NCBI GenBank assembly: GCA_913058395.1
Contig: CAJXQI010000002.1
Location: 126,001 to 190,000, forward strand
DNA: 64,000 bases
Origin: an uncultured Colwellia sp.
Lineage (GTDB): Bacteria; Pseudomonadota; Gammaproteobacteria; Enterobacterales; Alteromonadaceae
Direction: 5' to 3'
The position numbers and the translations under genes are program-made. Under the pieces are notes generated by a model that saw nothing but the letters and a program-made list of their open reading frames with translations, searched no databases and was not told the origin of the DNA. Below, one piece after another: positions 9,760 through 18,950 of the stretch (position 1 is its first letter; each line of letters starts with the position of its first letter).

Positions 9760-10069
9760 GCAAACACCAAGGCAATAAACCGTAATAATTAAAATAGATT
9801 ATGCCGATAACTCACATGCACTACAGGGTCAAACACGCCAATAAAAGTACTTATTTAAATACAAATAACAAGGCATGAAGTCATCTAAAGCAAATACAAA
9901 AAACAGTGTTTTTTATCAGTTTTCCTAAGGTAATTCCAGTTCACAATTTTAAAATAAAATAGTTGTAATGTGCTATTTTAGAAAAATGAATTATATTCAA
10001 TAAAGCGCTTCTAAAAAGCAAAGGCTTGCAAGCCAGAGAAGTGGGCAAAATAATTTAAAAGGACTTAAA
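9760..10069. other. Leader region of the pilin gene
   Basis: Noncoding, AT-rich. It contains the 12-bp perfect palindrome GGCTTGCAAGCC at 10023-10034, about 35 bp before the pilin start, which could be a regulator site or leader hairpin. No promoter could be assigned with confidence. Confidence 0.35.
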
Positions 10070-10591
10070 ATGAAAAATCAAACAGGTTTTACGTTAATTG
10101 AACTCGTTGTTGTTATTGTCATACTTGGCATTCTTGCCGCAGTCGCTGTACCAAAATATATTGATCTACAAAAAGAGGCAAGAATAGCAACACTTGAAGG
10201 TATGCAAGGTGCCATGAAAAGTGGTACTGGAATGATTTATACAAAAGCTATTGTTGAAAACCAAACTGTAGGAGCAAGTACATTAAGTGTAGGTGGCGTT
10301 AACATTGCGCTGCATTCGGGCTACCCAATTGGAAACTGGCTAGGCGGATTTCGCTATATTGTTGGTTTAGATACAGTGAACTTTTCTAGCTCATCAGCCA
10401 TATGTGACGTGGATTGGTGTGGCAGAGGTAATCAAACTAGCATACCAAGCGGTGTTGCAACAACGTCTCCCGGACGTATAGGCAAAGTTTACCCTCGTGG
10501 CTATAGTTTTAATGATCAATGTGGTGTTTACTATCTTAACCATGAAGATGGTCGCGCTGCAGAAGTTGGCCTAGAAACTGACGAATGCTAA
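10070..10591 (+). CDS. Type IV / MSHA-like pilin
   Basis: 173 residues. A class III signal sequence is visible: short leader MKNQTG cut before FTLIELVVVIVILGILAAVA, with the conserved glutamate at +5 of the mature protein. The downstream segment (VPKYIDLQKEARIATLEGMQGAMKS) resembles MSHA pilins of Shewanella and Vibrio. Four cysteines in the C-terminal half (CDVDWCGRGNQ, NDQCGVYY and the terminal C) could form disulfides. The RBS AAAGGA precedes the ATG. No assembly genes (ATPase, PilC/MshG, prepilin peptidase) are nearby, so this is an orphan pilin dependent on machinery elsewhere. Major versus minor pilin cannot be decided. Confidence 0.85.
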   Translation: MKNQTGFTLIELVVVIVILGILAAVAVPKYIDLQKEARIATLEGMQGAMKSGTGMIYTKAIVENQTVGASTLSVGGVNIALHSGYPIGNWLGGFRYIVGLDTVNFSSSSAICDVDWCGRGNQTSIPSGVATTSPGRIGKVYPRGYSFNDQCGVYYLNHEDGRAAEVGLETDEC

Positions 10592-10641
10592 AGTAACCAT
10601 TCCCCTTAAAAATGAATGATGAGCAATTAAAAGGATAAAAC

Positions 10642-11049
10642 ATGAAAGGCAGCTGTTTGTGTGGTCAGGTTAGCTATGAAATAAATGAGCCAATTAGAAC
10701 TTTTCAATATTGTCACTGCTCACGTTGTCGAAAATTTACCGGCAGCGCCCATGCCGCTAACTTTTTTGTACCTCCTACTCAGTTCAAATGGCTTACTGGC
10801 GAAGAACTTGTTGGCCGCTTTGAACAACCTGATGCAAAGTACTTTGCAACAAGTTTTTGTAAAAATTGTGGTTCATCTCTGCCATGGGCAACACAAGGTG
10901 GTGCCAATATAGTCGTACCTGCAGGTACATTAGACGATGAACTATCCATAAAACCTCAGCGAAGCATATTTTGGCAGTCAAGAGCACCTTGGTATGAAGA
11001 AACTTGTGACCTGCCTAAGCATGATACTCGCCCGTTAAAAAACACCTGA
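10642..11049 (+). CDS. GFA / CENP-V domain protein
   Basis: 135 residues with the cysteine pattern of the glutathione-dependent formaldehyde-activating (GFA) family: CLCGQVSYE, then CHCSRCRKFTGSAHA, then CKNCGSSLPW, which together bind two zinc ions. The family name comes from one enzyme; most members have no proven reaction. RBS AAAAGGA is well placed. It lies 50 bp after the pilin gene in the same direction but seems functionally unrelated. Confidence 0.85.
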   Translation: MKGSCLCGQVSYEINEPIRTFQYCHCSRCRKFTGSAHAANFFVPPTQFKWLTGEELVGRFEQPDAKYFATSFCKNCGSSLPWATQGGANIVVPAGTLDDELSIKPQRSIFWQSRAPWYEETCDLPKHDTRPLKNT

Positions 11050-11134
11050 TAAATACACTGCATGACAAAACATCATAGTATTTCATATTGCCATAAGTTA
11101 ACATCCCGCTAACTTTTAAATATAAGGAAATATT

Positions 11135-11701
11135 ATGAACCGTTTTGTCAACGTTGGCTTACTTACCCTTTCCGTTTGCTCTCTTACTTCAACAACAATT
11201 TATGCACAAGAATCTCCTCATGTTGTTGGTATTCAAGTCGATTTTAGCGCTATCGATACTGAAAACAACGACAATACTCGTGAATTAAATGACGTTACCA
11301 CGGCGCATTACACCTTGTCATATCAATACAATATCAATGAATATTTCGCTGTCGGTGCTGGTTATTTAAATGGCGATAGTAAATCATTTACTAGCCTTGT
11401 GGATATTTTTACCGATTCAGAACTCGACTATAACGCTTTCATGCTTAGCGCGAAGGCCCAATACCCTCTTTCTAAACGTAATAGTTTTTACGTACAAATT
11501 AATGCACTGCAATACGACTATGACATCATTGATGATAATGAAACGATTTTTAGCGACGATGGCTCAGACTTTGGTTTTTCTGCTGGCTGGAAGCATCAGT
11601 ATGATATGGGGATAGGCCTAAAAATAGGCTATGATGTCGTAAACCTAGGCAGTAACATTACCATTAATGGTATTAGCGCCGAAGTAAGTTATCGTTTTTA
11701 A
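11135..11701 (+). CDS. Outer-membrane beta-barrel protein
   Basis: 188 residues: signal peptide of 25 residues ending TTIYAQ, then alternating amphipathic strands rich in Tyr/Phe (YTLSYQYNINEYFAVGAGY, AFMLSAKAQYPLSKRNSFYV, KIGYDVVNLG) and a final strand ending in phenylalanine (AEVSYRF), the C-terminal signature read by the Bam complex. This fits an 8-strand barrel of the OmpW/OmpA-like size class. Function unknown. RBS AAGGAA. Confidence 0.75.
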   Translation: MNRFVNVGLLTLSVCSLTSTTIYAQESPHVVGIQVDFSAIDTENNDNTRELNDVTTAHYTLSYQYNINEYFAVGAGYLNGDSKSFTSLVDIFTDSELDYNAFMLSAKAQYPLSKRNSFYVQINALQYDYDIIDDNETIFSDDGSDFGFSAGWKHQYDMGIGLKIGYDVVNLGSNITINGISAEVSYRF

Positions 11702-11745
11702 TATTTGATAACATTAATAAGAATTAGCCGTAGAAGAAGGGAATC

Positions 11746-12156
11746 ATGAAAATAACAGTTATTAAAGAAGTTGCAGCAGTAGATGACTTTTTACGTTTAA
11801 GAGTGATTTCCGGCTTAACTCCTCGCCCTGCGGCAGCAGCGACCAAAGCCTTACCTAACAGTTTATTTGGTGTACATCTCATTATCGACAATGATACCGT
11901 TGGCATGGGCAGAGTTGTCGGTGATGGTGCGCTTAATTTTGAAATCGTTGATGTAGCAGTTGACCCACAATATCAAGGTCAAGGCTTAGGTAGCATCATC
12001 ATGCAAAACATTATGGAATATTTGAATAAGAACGCGCCAGAAGGTGCTTACATTACCTTGCTTGCTGATGTGCCCGAACTTTATAAAAAGTTTGGATTTG
12101 TTCTAAGCCGTCCAGAATGTGAGGGAATGCACTGGCAACCAAGTGCGGTAAATTAA
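11746..12156 (+). CDS. GNAT-family N-acetyltransferase
   Basis: 136 residues, one GNAT domain. The acetyl-CoA-binding motif A is clear: VDPQYQGQGLGSIIMQNIME (Q/RxxGxG/A). The N-terminal segment LRVISGLTPRPAAAA and the C-terminal DVPELYKKFGFVLSRP are typical of the small YjgM/PhnO-like or 'aminoglycoside-type' GNATs. Acceptor unknown. RBS AAGGG. Confidence 0.82.
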   Translation: MKITVIKEVAAVDDFLRLRVISGLTPRPAAAATKALPNSLFGVHLIIDNDTVGMGRVVGDGALNFEIVDVAVDPQYQGQGLGSIIMQNIMEYLNKNAPEGAYITLLADVPELYKKFGFVLSRPECEGMHWQPSAVN

Positions 12157-12229
12157 AACCTTATACCAATTTCATTAAGTTTGTGATCTTGGTATTACCT
12201 CCCCAATATTAATCAAGAAATCATCCATT

Positions 12230-12448
12230 ATGCTACAAGAAATTATCGGTTTTGAAACTGATGAAGAAAATCACTGGGTTGCGAAATTACACTGTGGTCA
12301 CAATCAACATGTTCGCCACCAACCGCCGTTCATTAATCGCCCTTGGGTAATAAATAAAATAACAAGAATGGAAAAATTAGGACAACAACTTAATTGTGTG
12401 AAATGTGATAACGGCGCAGTAAAAGACTTTACACCTTGTAAAGCCTAA
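12230..12448 (+). CDS. DUF3565 small zinc-ribbon-like protein
   Basis: 72 residues. The pattern IIGFETDEENHWVAKLHCGH, then HVRHQPPFINRPW, then LNCVKCD matches the DUF3565 family: a histidine/cysteine-rich small protein likely to bind a metal. Function unknown. It ends 32 bp before the convergent LacI-family gene. Confidence 0.8.
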   Translation: MLQEIIGFETDEENHWVAKLHCGHNQHVRHQPPFINRPWVINKITRMEKLGQQLNCVKCDNGAVKDFTPCKA

Positions 12449-12479
12449 TTCAATGACCATTGGTTTGGTTTAACTTAAA

Positions 12480-13502
12480 TTAACTACCGCAAGACTTACG
12501 CACAACTAAAGTGGTTGGCATAAGTTGCGTTTGTGCCTCTTCACCACTTACTAATTGCAGTAATTTATCAACTAATAACTCCCCCGCTAACACAGTATCT
12601 TGTTTCGCGGTCGTCATTGCTGGAAAAGTAAAGCTTGCCGTTGCAATATCATCAAAACCAACAACAGCAATATCATTAGGAATATTATAACCCGCCTCTT
12701 GCACTGCTCGCATTGCGCCAATAGCAATTAAATCACTTGCCGCACAAATAGCGTCAAAGGCCACGCCATTTTCAAGTAGCTTTTTAGCGGCAAGGTAACC
12801 TGACTCATCAGTTGACACTGCATCAATTTGCAAGTTGCTATCAACATTAAGGTTATTATCTTTAAGCGCCTGACAATGGCCTTTATATCTGTCTAAAAAT
12901 TCAGGCGAGCCAGTAGTAACACCACCCAAAAAAGCAAAGTTTTTGCGGTTTTGTTTTATTACATGCTCAGTGACTTGATAACCACCATGAAAATTATCAC
13001 AACCAACAGAAACTACCGATAAACCTTTAACATCAGCGCCCCAACGAACAAAATGGGTTTCTTGCTCAATCAATTTTACCAGTTTTTCTTCGTAGTCAGT
13101 GTAATCACCGTAGCCTAATAAAATAATGCCATCAGCTTTACGGGTATCTTCAAAATCAGCGTGCCAGTCATTACTCATTTGTTGAAAAGAAACTAATAAG
13201 TCATAACCTTTTTTCGCACTAGCACGAGTAATGCTGCCTAGCATCGACAAAAAGAAAGGGTTAATTAATGAATCGTCATTAGTTGGGTCTTCAAACAATA
13301 ACAGCGCAATCGTACCACTTTGCTGAGTACGCAAACTGCTGGCATTTTTATCTACTTTATAGTTCAGCTCTGCCGCAATTTCTTGTACACGACGACGTGT
13401 TTCTTCATTAACTAAAGGGCTATTACGTAATGCTCGAGATACTGTCGATTGAGAAACGCCAGCACGATAAGCAATATCAAATGATGTTTGTTTTGATTTC
13501 AC
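12480..13502 (-). CDS. LacI-family transcriptional regulator (probable MalR-like)
   Basis: 340 residues with a GTG start at 13502 preceded by TAGGT at proper distance. The N-terminal helix-turn-helix and hinge are canonical (SFDIAYRAGVSQSTVSRALR, then NEETRRRVQEIAAELNYKVD). The remainder is a periplasmic-binding-protein-like sugar sensor (VVGFDDIATASFTFPAMTT near the end). It is divergent from glgP. Two palindromic sites CATACGTATG lie between them and a third upstream of the sugar symporter at 7373, so it likely represses (or activates) maltodextrin/glycogen use in response to a sugar and probably regulates itself. The effector is inferred, not shown. Confidence 0.88.
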   Translation of the reverse strand: MKSKQTSFDIAYRAGVSQSTVSRALRNSPLVNEETRRRVQEIAAELNYKVDKNASSLRTQQSGTIALLLFEDPTNDDSLINPFFLSMLGSITRASAKKGYDLLVSFQQMSNDWHADFEDTRKADGIILLGYGDYTDYEEKLVKLIEQETHFVRWGADVKGLSVVSVGCDNFHGGYQVTEHVIKQNRKNFAFLGGVTTGSPEFLDRYKGHCQALKDNNLNVDSNLQIDAVSTDESGYLAAKKLLENGVAFDAICAASDLIAIGAMRAVQEAGYNIPNDIAVVGFDDIATASFTFPAMTTAKQDTVLAGELLVDKLLQLVSGEEAQTQLMPTTLVVRKSCGS

Positions 13503-13716
13503 AATTTACCTACAAGTGAAAATTATTAACTCATCTTAACCGAGCACTTTGGCTAAGTACATAATTTAATTAGTGATGCCATGTCGCGAATATCATTACT
13601 TACGCCTCAATTTTACCTGAAGGTTGCTAACACTAATTTTCTATAAATCGTTTATATAAGCACACGATAAGGATAGACCGACAATCGAGAAGTTTACTTC
13701 AGTAATAGATAAAAAA

Positions 13717-13730
13717 TACATACGTATGCA
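13717..13730. promoter_or_regulatory. Putative LacI-family operator, left half of inverted pair
   Basis: TACATACGTATGCA, containing the perfect 10-bp palindrome CATACGTATG. It is an exact reverse complement of the site at 13756-13769; the palindrome centres are 39 bp apart, compatible with two dimers or one looping tetramer. Confidence 0.6.
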
Positions 13731-13755
13731 TGCGCAATATCAAAAATATCTGCTG

Positions 13756-13769
13756 TGCATACGTATGTA
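13756..13769. promoter_or_regulatory. Putative LacI-family operator, right half of inverted pair
   Basis: TGCATACGTATGTA, the exact reverse complement of 13717-13730. It lies about 280 bp before glgP and about 255 bp before the LacI-type gene, so one site pair could serve both promoters. Confidence 0.6.
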
Positions 13770-14013
13770 GTTCATTGCTCTACCGTCAGACATCGGCATA
13801 ATTAATTCATCAGTTAAATTACAGATTAAATGAATAAATATATTGAGCGTTAAGTTGCCACTAACTAATTTATTGTCAGATCGTAACTTTAAAAAATAAA
13901 ATTATAACTTGATTGTCGCTCCATCAATTACATGTTGTCGCATTAAGGGACTAATACTAGACATGCCGTATTTTCATCTTGTTGCCAAATCGCAGCGGTG
14001 AAAATTTATCGAG

Positions 14014-14041
14014 ATTAATTTACCGACATTAATTTACCGAC
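14014..14041 (+). repeat. Tandem 14-bp repeat before glgP
   Basis: ATTAATTTACCGAC occurs twice in perfect tandem, ending six bases before the annotated ATG. It occupies the position where the RBS would be and leaves that start without a Shine-Dalgarno sequence. Confidence 0.7.
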
Positions 14042-14047
14042 ATAATT

Positions 14048-16582
14048 ATGTCCGAAAGAAGAGTTTGTAGTTATATGGTTTCCAAAACAAAAGCGTCAAC
14101 TAAAAAGCCTGCAGTAAAAAGCAATAAACAATCAATCACTGTGGCAGACATTAGCCAACGTATCGAACACCATTTACAGTTCACCATGGGTGAGCAAAGC
14201 AGTGCTAATCAAAAACCCGCTTATTGGCGTGCAACGTCACTCGCGCTTAACGACATTATCGTTGAAAAATTACAGAGCACTAAAGCCCGTCAAAATCAAA
14301 ATGAAGCAAAGTCAGTTAACTATTTATCACTCGAATATTTAATGGGCCGTTTGCTATCGAACAATCTACATAACTTAGGTTTATATACCAATACAGAAAA
14401 AGCGCTACAAAATATGGGCTTTGAGTTAGCTGACCTATGTGAAGAAGGGGCTGATCTGGCCCTTGGTAACGGCGGTTTAGGCCGTTTAGCAGCGTGTTTT
14501 TTAGATTCATTAGCAACCTTAGATTACAACGCTATGGGTTACGGCGTGCATTATCAACACGGTTTATTCAAACAGAGTTTTGTTGATGGTCACCAAATTG
14601 AAACCCCTGACATGTGGCGTGAATTTGGTAGCCCGTGGGAAGTTTGTCGTCTTGAATCAAGCCAAACTATTCCGCTTTATGGTCATGTTGAAGAAATTGC
14701 CCAAGCTGACGGTACCACCGCATCGGTTTGGCATGCAGGTAAAATGCTCAAAGGTGTTCCTTGGGATGTGCCAATTGTTGGTTACAACTCTCAAACGGTA
14801 AATGCATTACGTTTATGGGAATGTCGAGCTGATAGCGCATTTGCCTGGGACCTATTTAACCATGGTGATTATTTAAATGCTCACCAACAGCAAGTTGCCG
14901 CTGAAACGGTTTCTAAAGTGCTTTACCCAAATGACGAACACGACGCCGGTAAAGAATTACGCTTTGTTCAACAGTACTTCTTCTGTGCCTGTTCGGTACA
15001 AGACATTATCGCCCGTTTTGAAAACCAATACGGCTTAATTAGCGATAGTAAAAACTGGGCAACATTTTGTGAAAAGGTCGCTATTCAATTAAACGATACC
15101 CATCCAACTATCGCCATACTTGAATTGATGCGCACCTTAATCGATAACCACAATATTGATTGGGACAACGCTTGGGGCATTTGTCAGAAAGTTTTTGCTT
15201 ACACTAACCACACATTATTGCCTGAAGCCCTTGAAAAGTGGTCAATAGCATTATTTGAACGTGTATTACCGCGCCATTTAACGATTTTATACCGTATCAA
15301 CGAAGCGTTTTTAAATAACGATGTTGATGCACTTTGGCCAAACAATAATGAAATGCGTGCGCGCTTATCACTGATTGAAGAGGGTCATGAACGCAAAGTA
15401 CGCATGGCGCACCTTTGTGTTGTTACTTCACATAAAGTTAACGGCGTGGCACAAATTCACTCTGATTTAGTGAAACAAGATTTATTCCCTGAATTTAATC
15501 AATTATGGCCAACAAAATTAACTAACGTGACTAACGGTATTACGCCACGTCGTTGGTTAAAAGCTTGTAACCCATTGTTAGCTGAATTACTCGATAAAAC
15601 TATCGACGGTGACTGGGCGAAAGACCTTAACAGCTTAAGCGAATTAGCAAAGTTTGCTGATGACGCAACATTCCAGAAAAAGTTTATGGCAATAAAGCAT
15701 CAAAACAAAATTGCCTTAACTAAAGAAATTAAAACACTAACCGGTGTTACCGTAAGCCCTGACGCTATTTTTGATGTACAAATTAAGCGTTTACATGAAT
15801 ACAAACGCCAACATTTAAACTTGTTACATATCATCGCGTTATACCGCCGATTATTAGCGAATCCAGAATTAGATATGCAACCTCGCGTGTTTATCTTTGG
15901 TGCTAAAGCCGCACCAGGTTACGAACTAGCAAAAGAGATTATTTACGCAACCAATAAAATTGCGGAAAAAATTAATAACGATGTTCGCATTCAAGACAAG
16001 TTGAAAGTGGTGTTTTTACCAAATTACCGCGTCAGTTTAGCCGAAAAAATCATTCCAGCAGCTGATGTTTCCGAGCAAATATCAACCGCAGGTAAAGAAG
16101 CTTCTGGTACTGGCAATATGAAACTAGCGCTTAACGGTGCAGTAACTATTGGCACACTTGATGGCGCTAATATTGAAATTGCTGAGGAAGTTGGCGACGA
16201 CAATATCTTTATTTTCGGTTTAACGGTTGATGAAGTTAAAGCACTAGACGCACAAGGCTATAACTCGGCTGAGTATTACGAAAATAATGCCGAAATTCGT
16301 GCTTGTTTAGATTGGTTAGACACTGACTACTTTACGCCAGGTAATCCAGGTGAGTTATCAGCAGTTAAACGCTGTTTTCTAGAAGGCGGCGACCCTTACA
16401 AAGTTTTAGCTGACTTTCAAACCTATGCTAATGCGCACCAAGCATTAGACAGCGCTTATAAAAATCAGCAGCAATGGGCAAAAATGGCGATTTTAAATAC
16501 CGCGCTAATGGGTAAGTTTAACTCTGACCGCTCAATTGAAGATTACGTGCAAAACATTTGGAATCTAACGCCTAGCGTTTAA
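14048..16582 (+). CDS. glgP: Glycogen/maltodextrin phosphorylase
   Basis: 844 residues (from ATG 14048), full length for the GT35 family. It phosphorolyses alpha-1,4-glucan to glucose-1-phosphate. The PLP-binding lysine is K692 in EASGTGNMKLALNG, followed by the typical GTLDGANIEI. Other family blocks are LSLEYLMGR, LGNGGLGRLAACFLDS and QLNDTHPTIAI. The start is uncertain: neither ATG 14048 nor the in-frame ATG 14075 has a well-spaced RBS (an AAGAG lies 11 bases before 14075), and the first ~35 residues are a basic low-complexity tail. First gene of the glgP-glgB-glgX-malQ operon; presumably under control of the LacI-type regulator. Confidence 0.95.
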   Translation: MSERRVCSYMVSKTKASTKKPAVKSNKQSITVADISQRIEHHLQFTMGEQSSANQKPAYWRATSLALNDIIVEKLQSTKARQNQNEAKSVNYLSLEYLMGRLLSNNLHNLGLYTNTEKALQNMGFELADLCEEGADLALGNGGLGRLAACFLDSLATLDYNAMGYGVHYQHGLFKQSFVDGHQIETPDMWREFGSPWEVCRLESSQTIPLYGHVEEIAQADGTTASVWHAGKMLKGVPWDVPIVGYNSQTVNALRLWECRADSAFAWDLFNHGDYLNAHQQQVAAETVSKVLYPNDEHDAGKELRFVQQYFFCACSVQDIIARFENQYGLISDSKNWATFCEKVAIQLNDTHPTIAILELMRTLIDNHNIDWDNAWGICQKVFAYTNHTLLPEALEKWSIALFERVLPRHLTILYRINEAFLNNDVDALWPNNNEMRARLSLIEEGHERKVRMAHLCVVTSHKVNGVAQIHSDLVKQDLFPEFNQLWPTKLTNVTNGITPRRWLKACNPLLAELLDKTIDGDWAKDLNSLSELAKFADDATFQKKFMAIKHQNKIALTKEIKTLTGVTVSPDAIFDVQIKRLHEYKRQHLNLLHIIALYRRLLANPELDMQPRVFIFGAKAAPGYELAKEIIYATNKIAEKINNDVRIQDKLKVVFLPNYRVSLAEKIIPAADVSEQISTAGKEASGTGNMKLALNGAVTIGTLDGANIEIAEEVGDDNIFIFGLTVDEVKALDAQGYNSAEYYENNAEIRACLDWLDTDYFTPGNPGELSAVKRCFLEGGDPYKVLADFQTYANAHQALDSAYKNQQQWAKMAILNTALMGKFNSDRSIEDYVQNIWNLTPSV

Positions 16583-16672
16583 AGCAGCGGCTTAATCGAT
16601 AAATAACACCTCACAATGGTTGTAGGTGTTATTGCAATCAAGAATGAATAAAGAGCATATAAAGGACAAACC

Positions 16673-18946
16673 ATGGCAATAACAAACGGTGATATTTCTA
16701 GCCTATTAAGCGCTAGTCACCCTAACCCACATCAGATTTTGGGCTTACACCCAGAGTCTGAAAAAGGCTATTTGGTGATCACAGTTTTCATGCCTCATTT
16801 AATTAGCAAAAATTCTACTGATTGCAACACTGATCCTGTCATTGAAATACTAGATAATAAGACGCAAAAATCGCTTGGTAAGCTTAAACGACTTAACAAT
16901 GAAGGTTTGTTCTCACTCAAGCTAAGAAGAAAGAAAGCTTTTGATTATCAGCTGAAAATTACCCGTAATATAAGCGGCGAAGAACAAAGCGTTATCTGTG
17001 ATGACGCTTTTGCGTTTTCATCGACTCACGTACTAGGCGAGCTCGACTTACATTTATTACGTGAAGGTAATCATCAAAGCGCTTATAAAAAACTTGGCGC
17101 ACACCTAATAACATTAAACACGGATGTTGGTCGAGAAGTTGCTGGTTGTAGCTTTGCTATTTGGGCACCAAACGCTAGCCATGTTAGCGTAATTGGCGAC
17201 TTTAATCAGTGGGATGGACGTTGTCATCCAATGGCCAACGCCACTCATCACGGCGAAAATAGCGGTTATTGGACGCTATTTATTCCAAGCATTGCAGCGG
17301 GCGCCTTATACAAATTTGAAATAAAAGACCATGACGGGAATTCACAGCCCGCAAAAGCTGACCCCTTTGGCATTCAAGCGCAATATCGACCTGATACAGC
17401 ATCTATTGTCGCCAATGAAAAAGACTACCCATGGCAAGATCAACAATGGCTAAACGAGCGTGCACAGCGTAACGCACGTAACGCCGCAATTTCTATCTAT
17501 GAAGTACACTTAGGCTCATGGCAACGAGATGAAAACAACCAGTATTTAAACTATCGCACCATTGCCGATAAGCTTATTCCCTATACCTTAGAAATGGGCT
17601 TTACTCATATTCAATTAATGCCAGTAAGCGAGTTTCCATTTGATGGTTCTTGGGGGTATCAACCGGTAGGTTTATTTTCACCCAGTTCACGTTTTGGCAG
17701 TCGAGAAGACTTTCAATACTTTGTTGACCAATGTCACCAAGCGAACTTAGGTTTGCTAATTGACTGGGTACCCGGCCATTTTCCAAGTGATCCGCATGGC
17801 CTTGCCCAATTTGATGGCAGCCATTTATATGAACATGCTGACCCTCGTCAAGGTTACCACCCTGACTGGAATACGCTAATTTACAACTATGGCCGTGTTG
17901 AAGTGGCAAACCTCTTACGCGCCAGTGCCTTACATTGGCTTGATACTTTTCATGTTGATGGTATTCGCGTTGATGCAGTCGCTTCAATGTTGTATTTAGA
18001 TTACAGCCGTAAAGAAGGTGAATGGATCCCAAATAAAGACGGTGGTCGAGAGAATTTAGAAGCGGTTGAATTTCTACAACGCTTTAATGAAGAGCTCTAC
18101 TCGCTCTACCCTGGCACTTTTTCTGTCGCAGAAGAATCAACCTCATGGCCGGGGGTTTCACGCCCTACCGACAATGGTGGTTTAGGCTTTGGTTATAAGT
18201 GGAATATGGGCTGGATGAACGACAGTCTAGAATACATGAAACGTGATCCTATTCATCGTCAGCATCACCATAATGAATTAAGTTTCGGCTTAGTTTACGC
18301 CTTTGATGAAAACTTTGTCTTGCCGCTAAGTCATGATGAAGTTGTTCATGGTAAAGGCTCTCTTATCGCTCGTATGCCGGGCGACGCTTGGCAGCAGTTT
18401 GCCAACTTACGTGCTTATTATGGATTTATGTGGGCGCACCCGGGTAAAAAGTTACTCTTTATGGGTTGTGAATTTGCCCAAGGTAAAGAATGGGATCACG
18501 ACCAATCTCTCGACTGGCATCAACTCGATATCCACTGGCATAGCGGTGTACAACGCTTAGTGAAAGACTTAAATAAGGTCTACACCACGACACCTGCGTT
18601 ATATCAAAAAGACTGCCAGCAAGAAGGGTTTACTTGGCTTGACCATGAAAACGCACAGCAGTCTATTTACAGCTTTATTCGCTTTGGCGATAACACCGCA
18701 GCACCAGTTGTTGTACTTTGTAATTTCAGCACTCAAGCTCAACATAATTTTGCCGTTGGTGTACCTGAGGCCGGACATTATAAAGAATTAATCAATACCG
18801 ATATGGAAATTTATTCAGGCTCAGGCCAAGGTAATACTGAGGCAGTACAAAGCATTGCATCAGCATGGCAAGGACAGCCTCATCAAATAAACGTTACTGT
18901 ACCGCCAATGGCAACGGTGATATTTAGCTTACAAGGAGCGAATTGA
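16673..18946 (+). CDS. glgB: 1,4-alpha-glucan branching enzyme
   Basis: 757 residues, GH13 subfamily with N-terminal branching-enzyme domains: a diverged N1 region, then CBM48 (SFAIWAPNASHVSVIGDFNQ), the TIM barrel, and a C-terminal beta domain. Catalytic residues are visible: D434 in DGIRVDAVASML, E487 in SVAEESTSWPG (spaced as in E. coli GlgB), and the LPLSHDEVVHGKGS aspartate block. It introduces alpha-1,6 branches. RBS AAAGGA precedes ATG 16673; 90 bp separates it from glgP and only four bases from glgX. Confidence 0.95.
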   Translation: MAITNGDISSLLSASHPNPHQILGLHPESEKGYLVITVFMPHLISKNSTDCNTDPVIEILDNKTQKSLGKLKRLNNEGLFSLKLRRKKAFDYQLKITRNISGEEQSVICDDAFAFSSTHVLGELDLHLLREGNHQSAYKKLGAHLITLNTDVGREVAGCSFAIWAPNASHVSVIGDFNQWDGRCHPMANATHHGENSGYWTLFIPSIAAGALYKFEIKDHDGNSQPAKADPFGIQAQYRPDTASIVANEKDYPWQDQQWLNERAQRNARNAAISIYEVHLGSWQRDENNQYLNYRTIADKLIPYTLEMGFTHIQLMPVSEFPFDGSWGYQPVGLFSPSSRFGSREDFQYFVDQCHQANLGLLIDWVPGHFPSDPHGLAQFDGSHLYEHADPRQGYHPDWNTLIYNYGRVEVANLLRASALHWLDTFHVDGIRVDAVASMLYLDYSRKEGEWIPNKDGGRENLEAVEFLQRFNEELYSLYPGTFSVAEESTSWPGVSRPTDNGGLGFGYKWNMGWMNDSLEYMKRDPIHRQHHHNELSFGLVYAFDENFVLPLSHDEVVHGKGSLIARMPGDAWQQFANLRAYYGFMWAHPGKKLLFMGCEFAQGKEWDHDQSLDWHQLDIHWHSGVQRLVKDLNKVYTTTPALYQKDCQQEGFTWLDHENAQQSIYSFIRFGDNTAAPVVVLCNFSTQAQHNFAVGVPEAGHYKELINTDMEIYSGSGQGNTEAVQSIASAWQGQPHQINVTVPPMATVIFSLQGAN

Positions 18947-18950
18947 TCCT

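Larger units (their letters stand above)
13503..14047. other. Divergent regulatory region between the LacI-type gene and glgP
   Basis: 545 bp without a gene. It contains the paired operator-like palindromes at 13717-13769 and a tandem 14-bp repeat at 14014-14041. Divergent promoters are expected here, but I could not assign -35/-10 boxes confidently. Confidence 0.5.
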
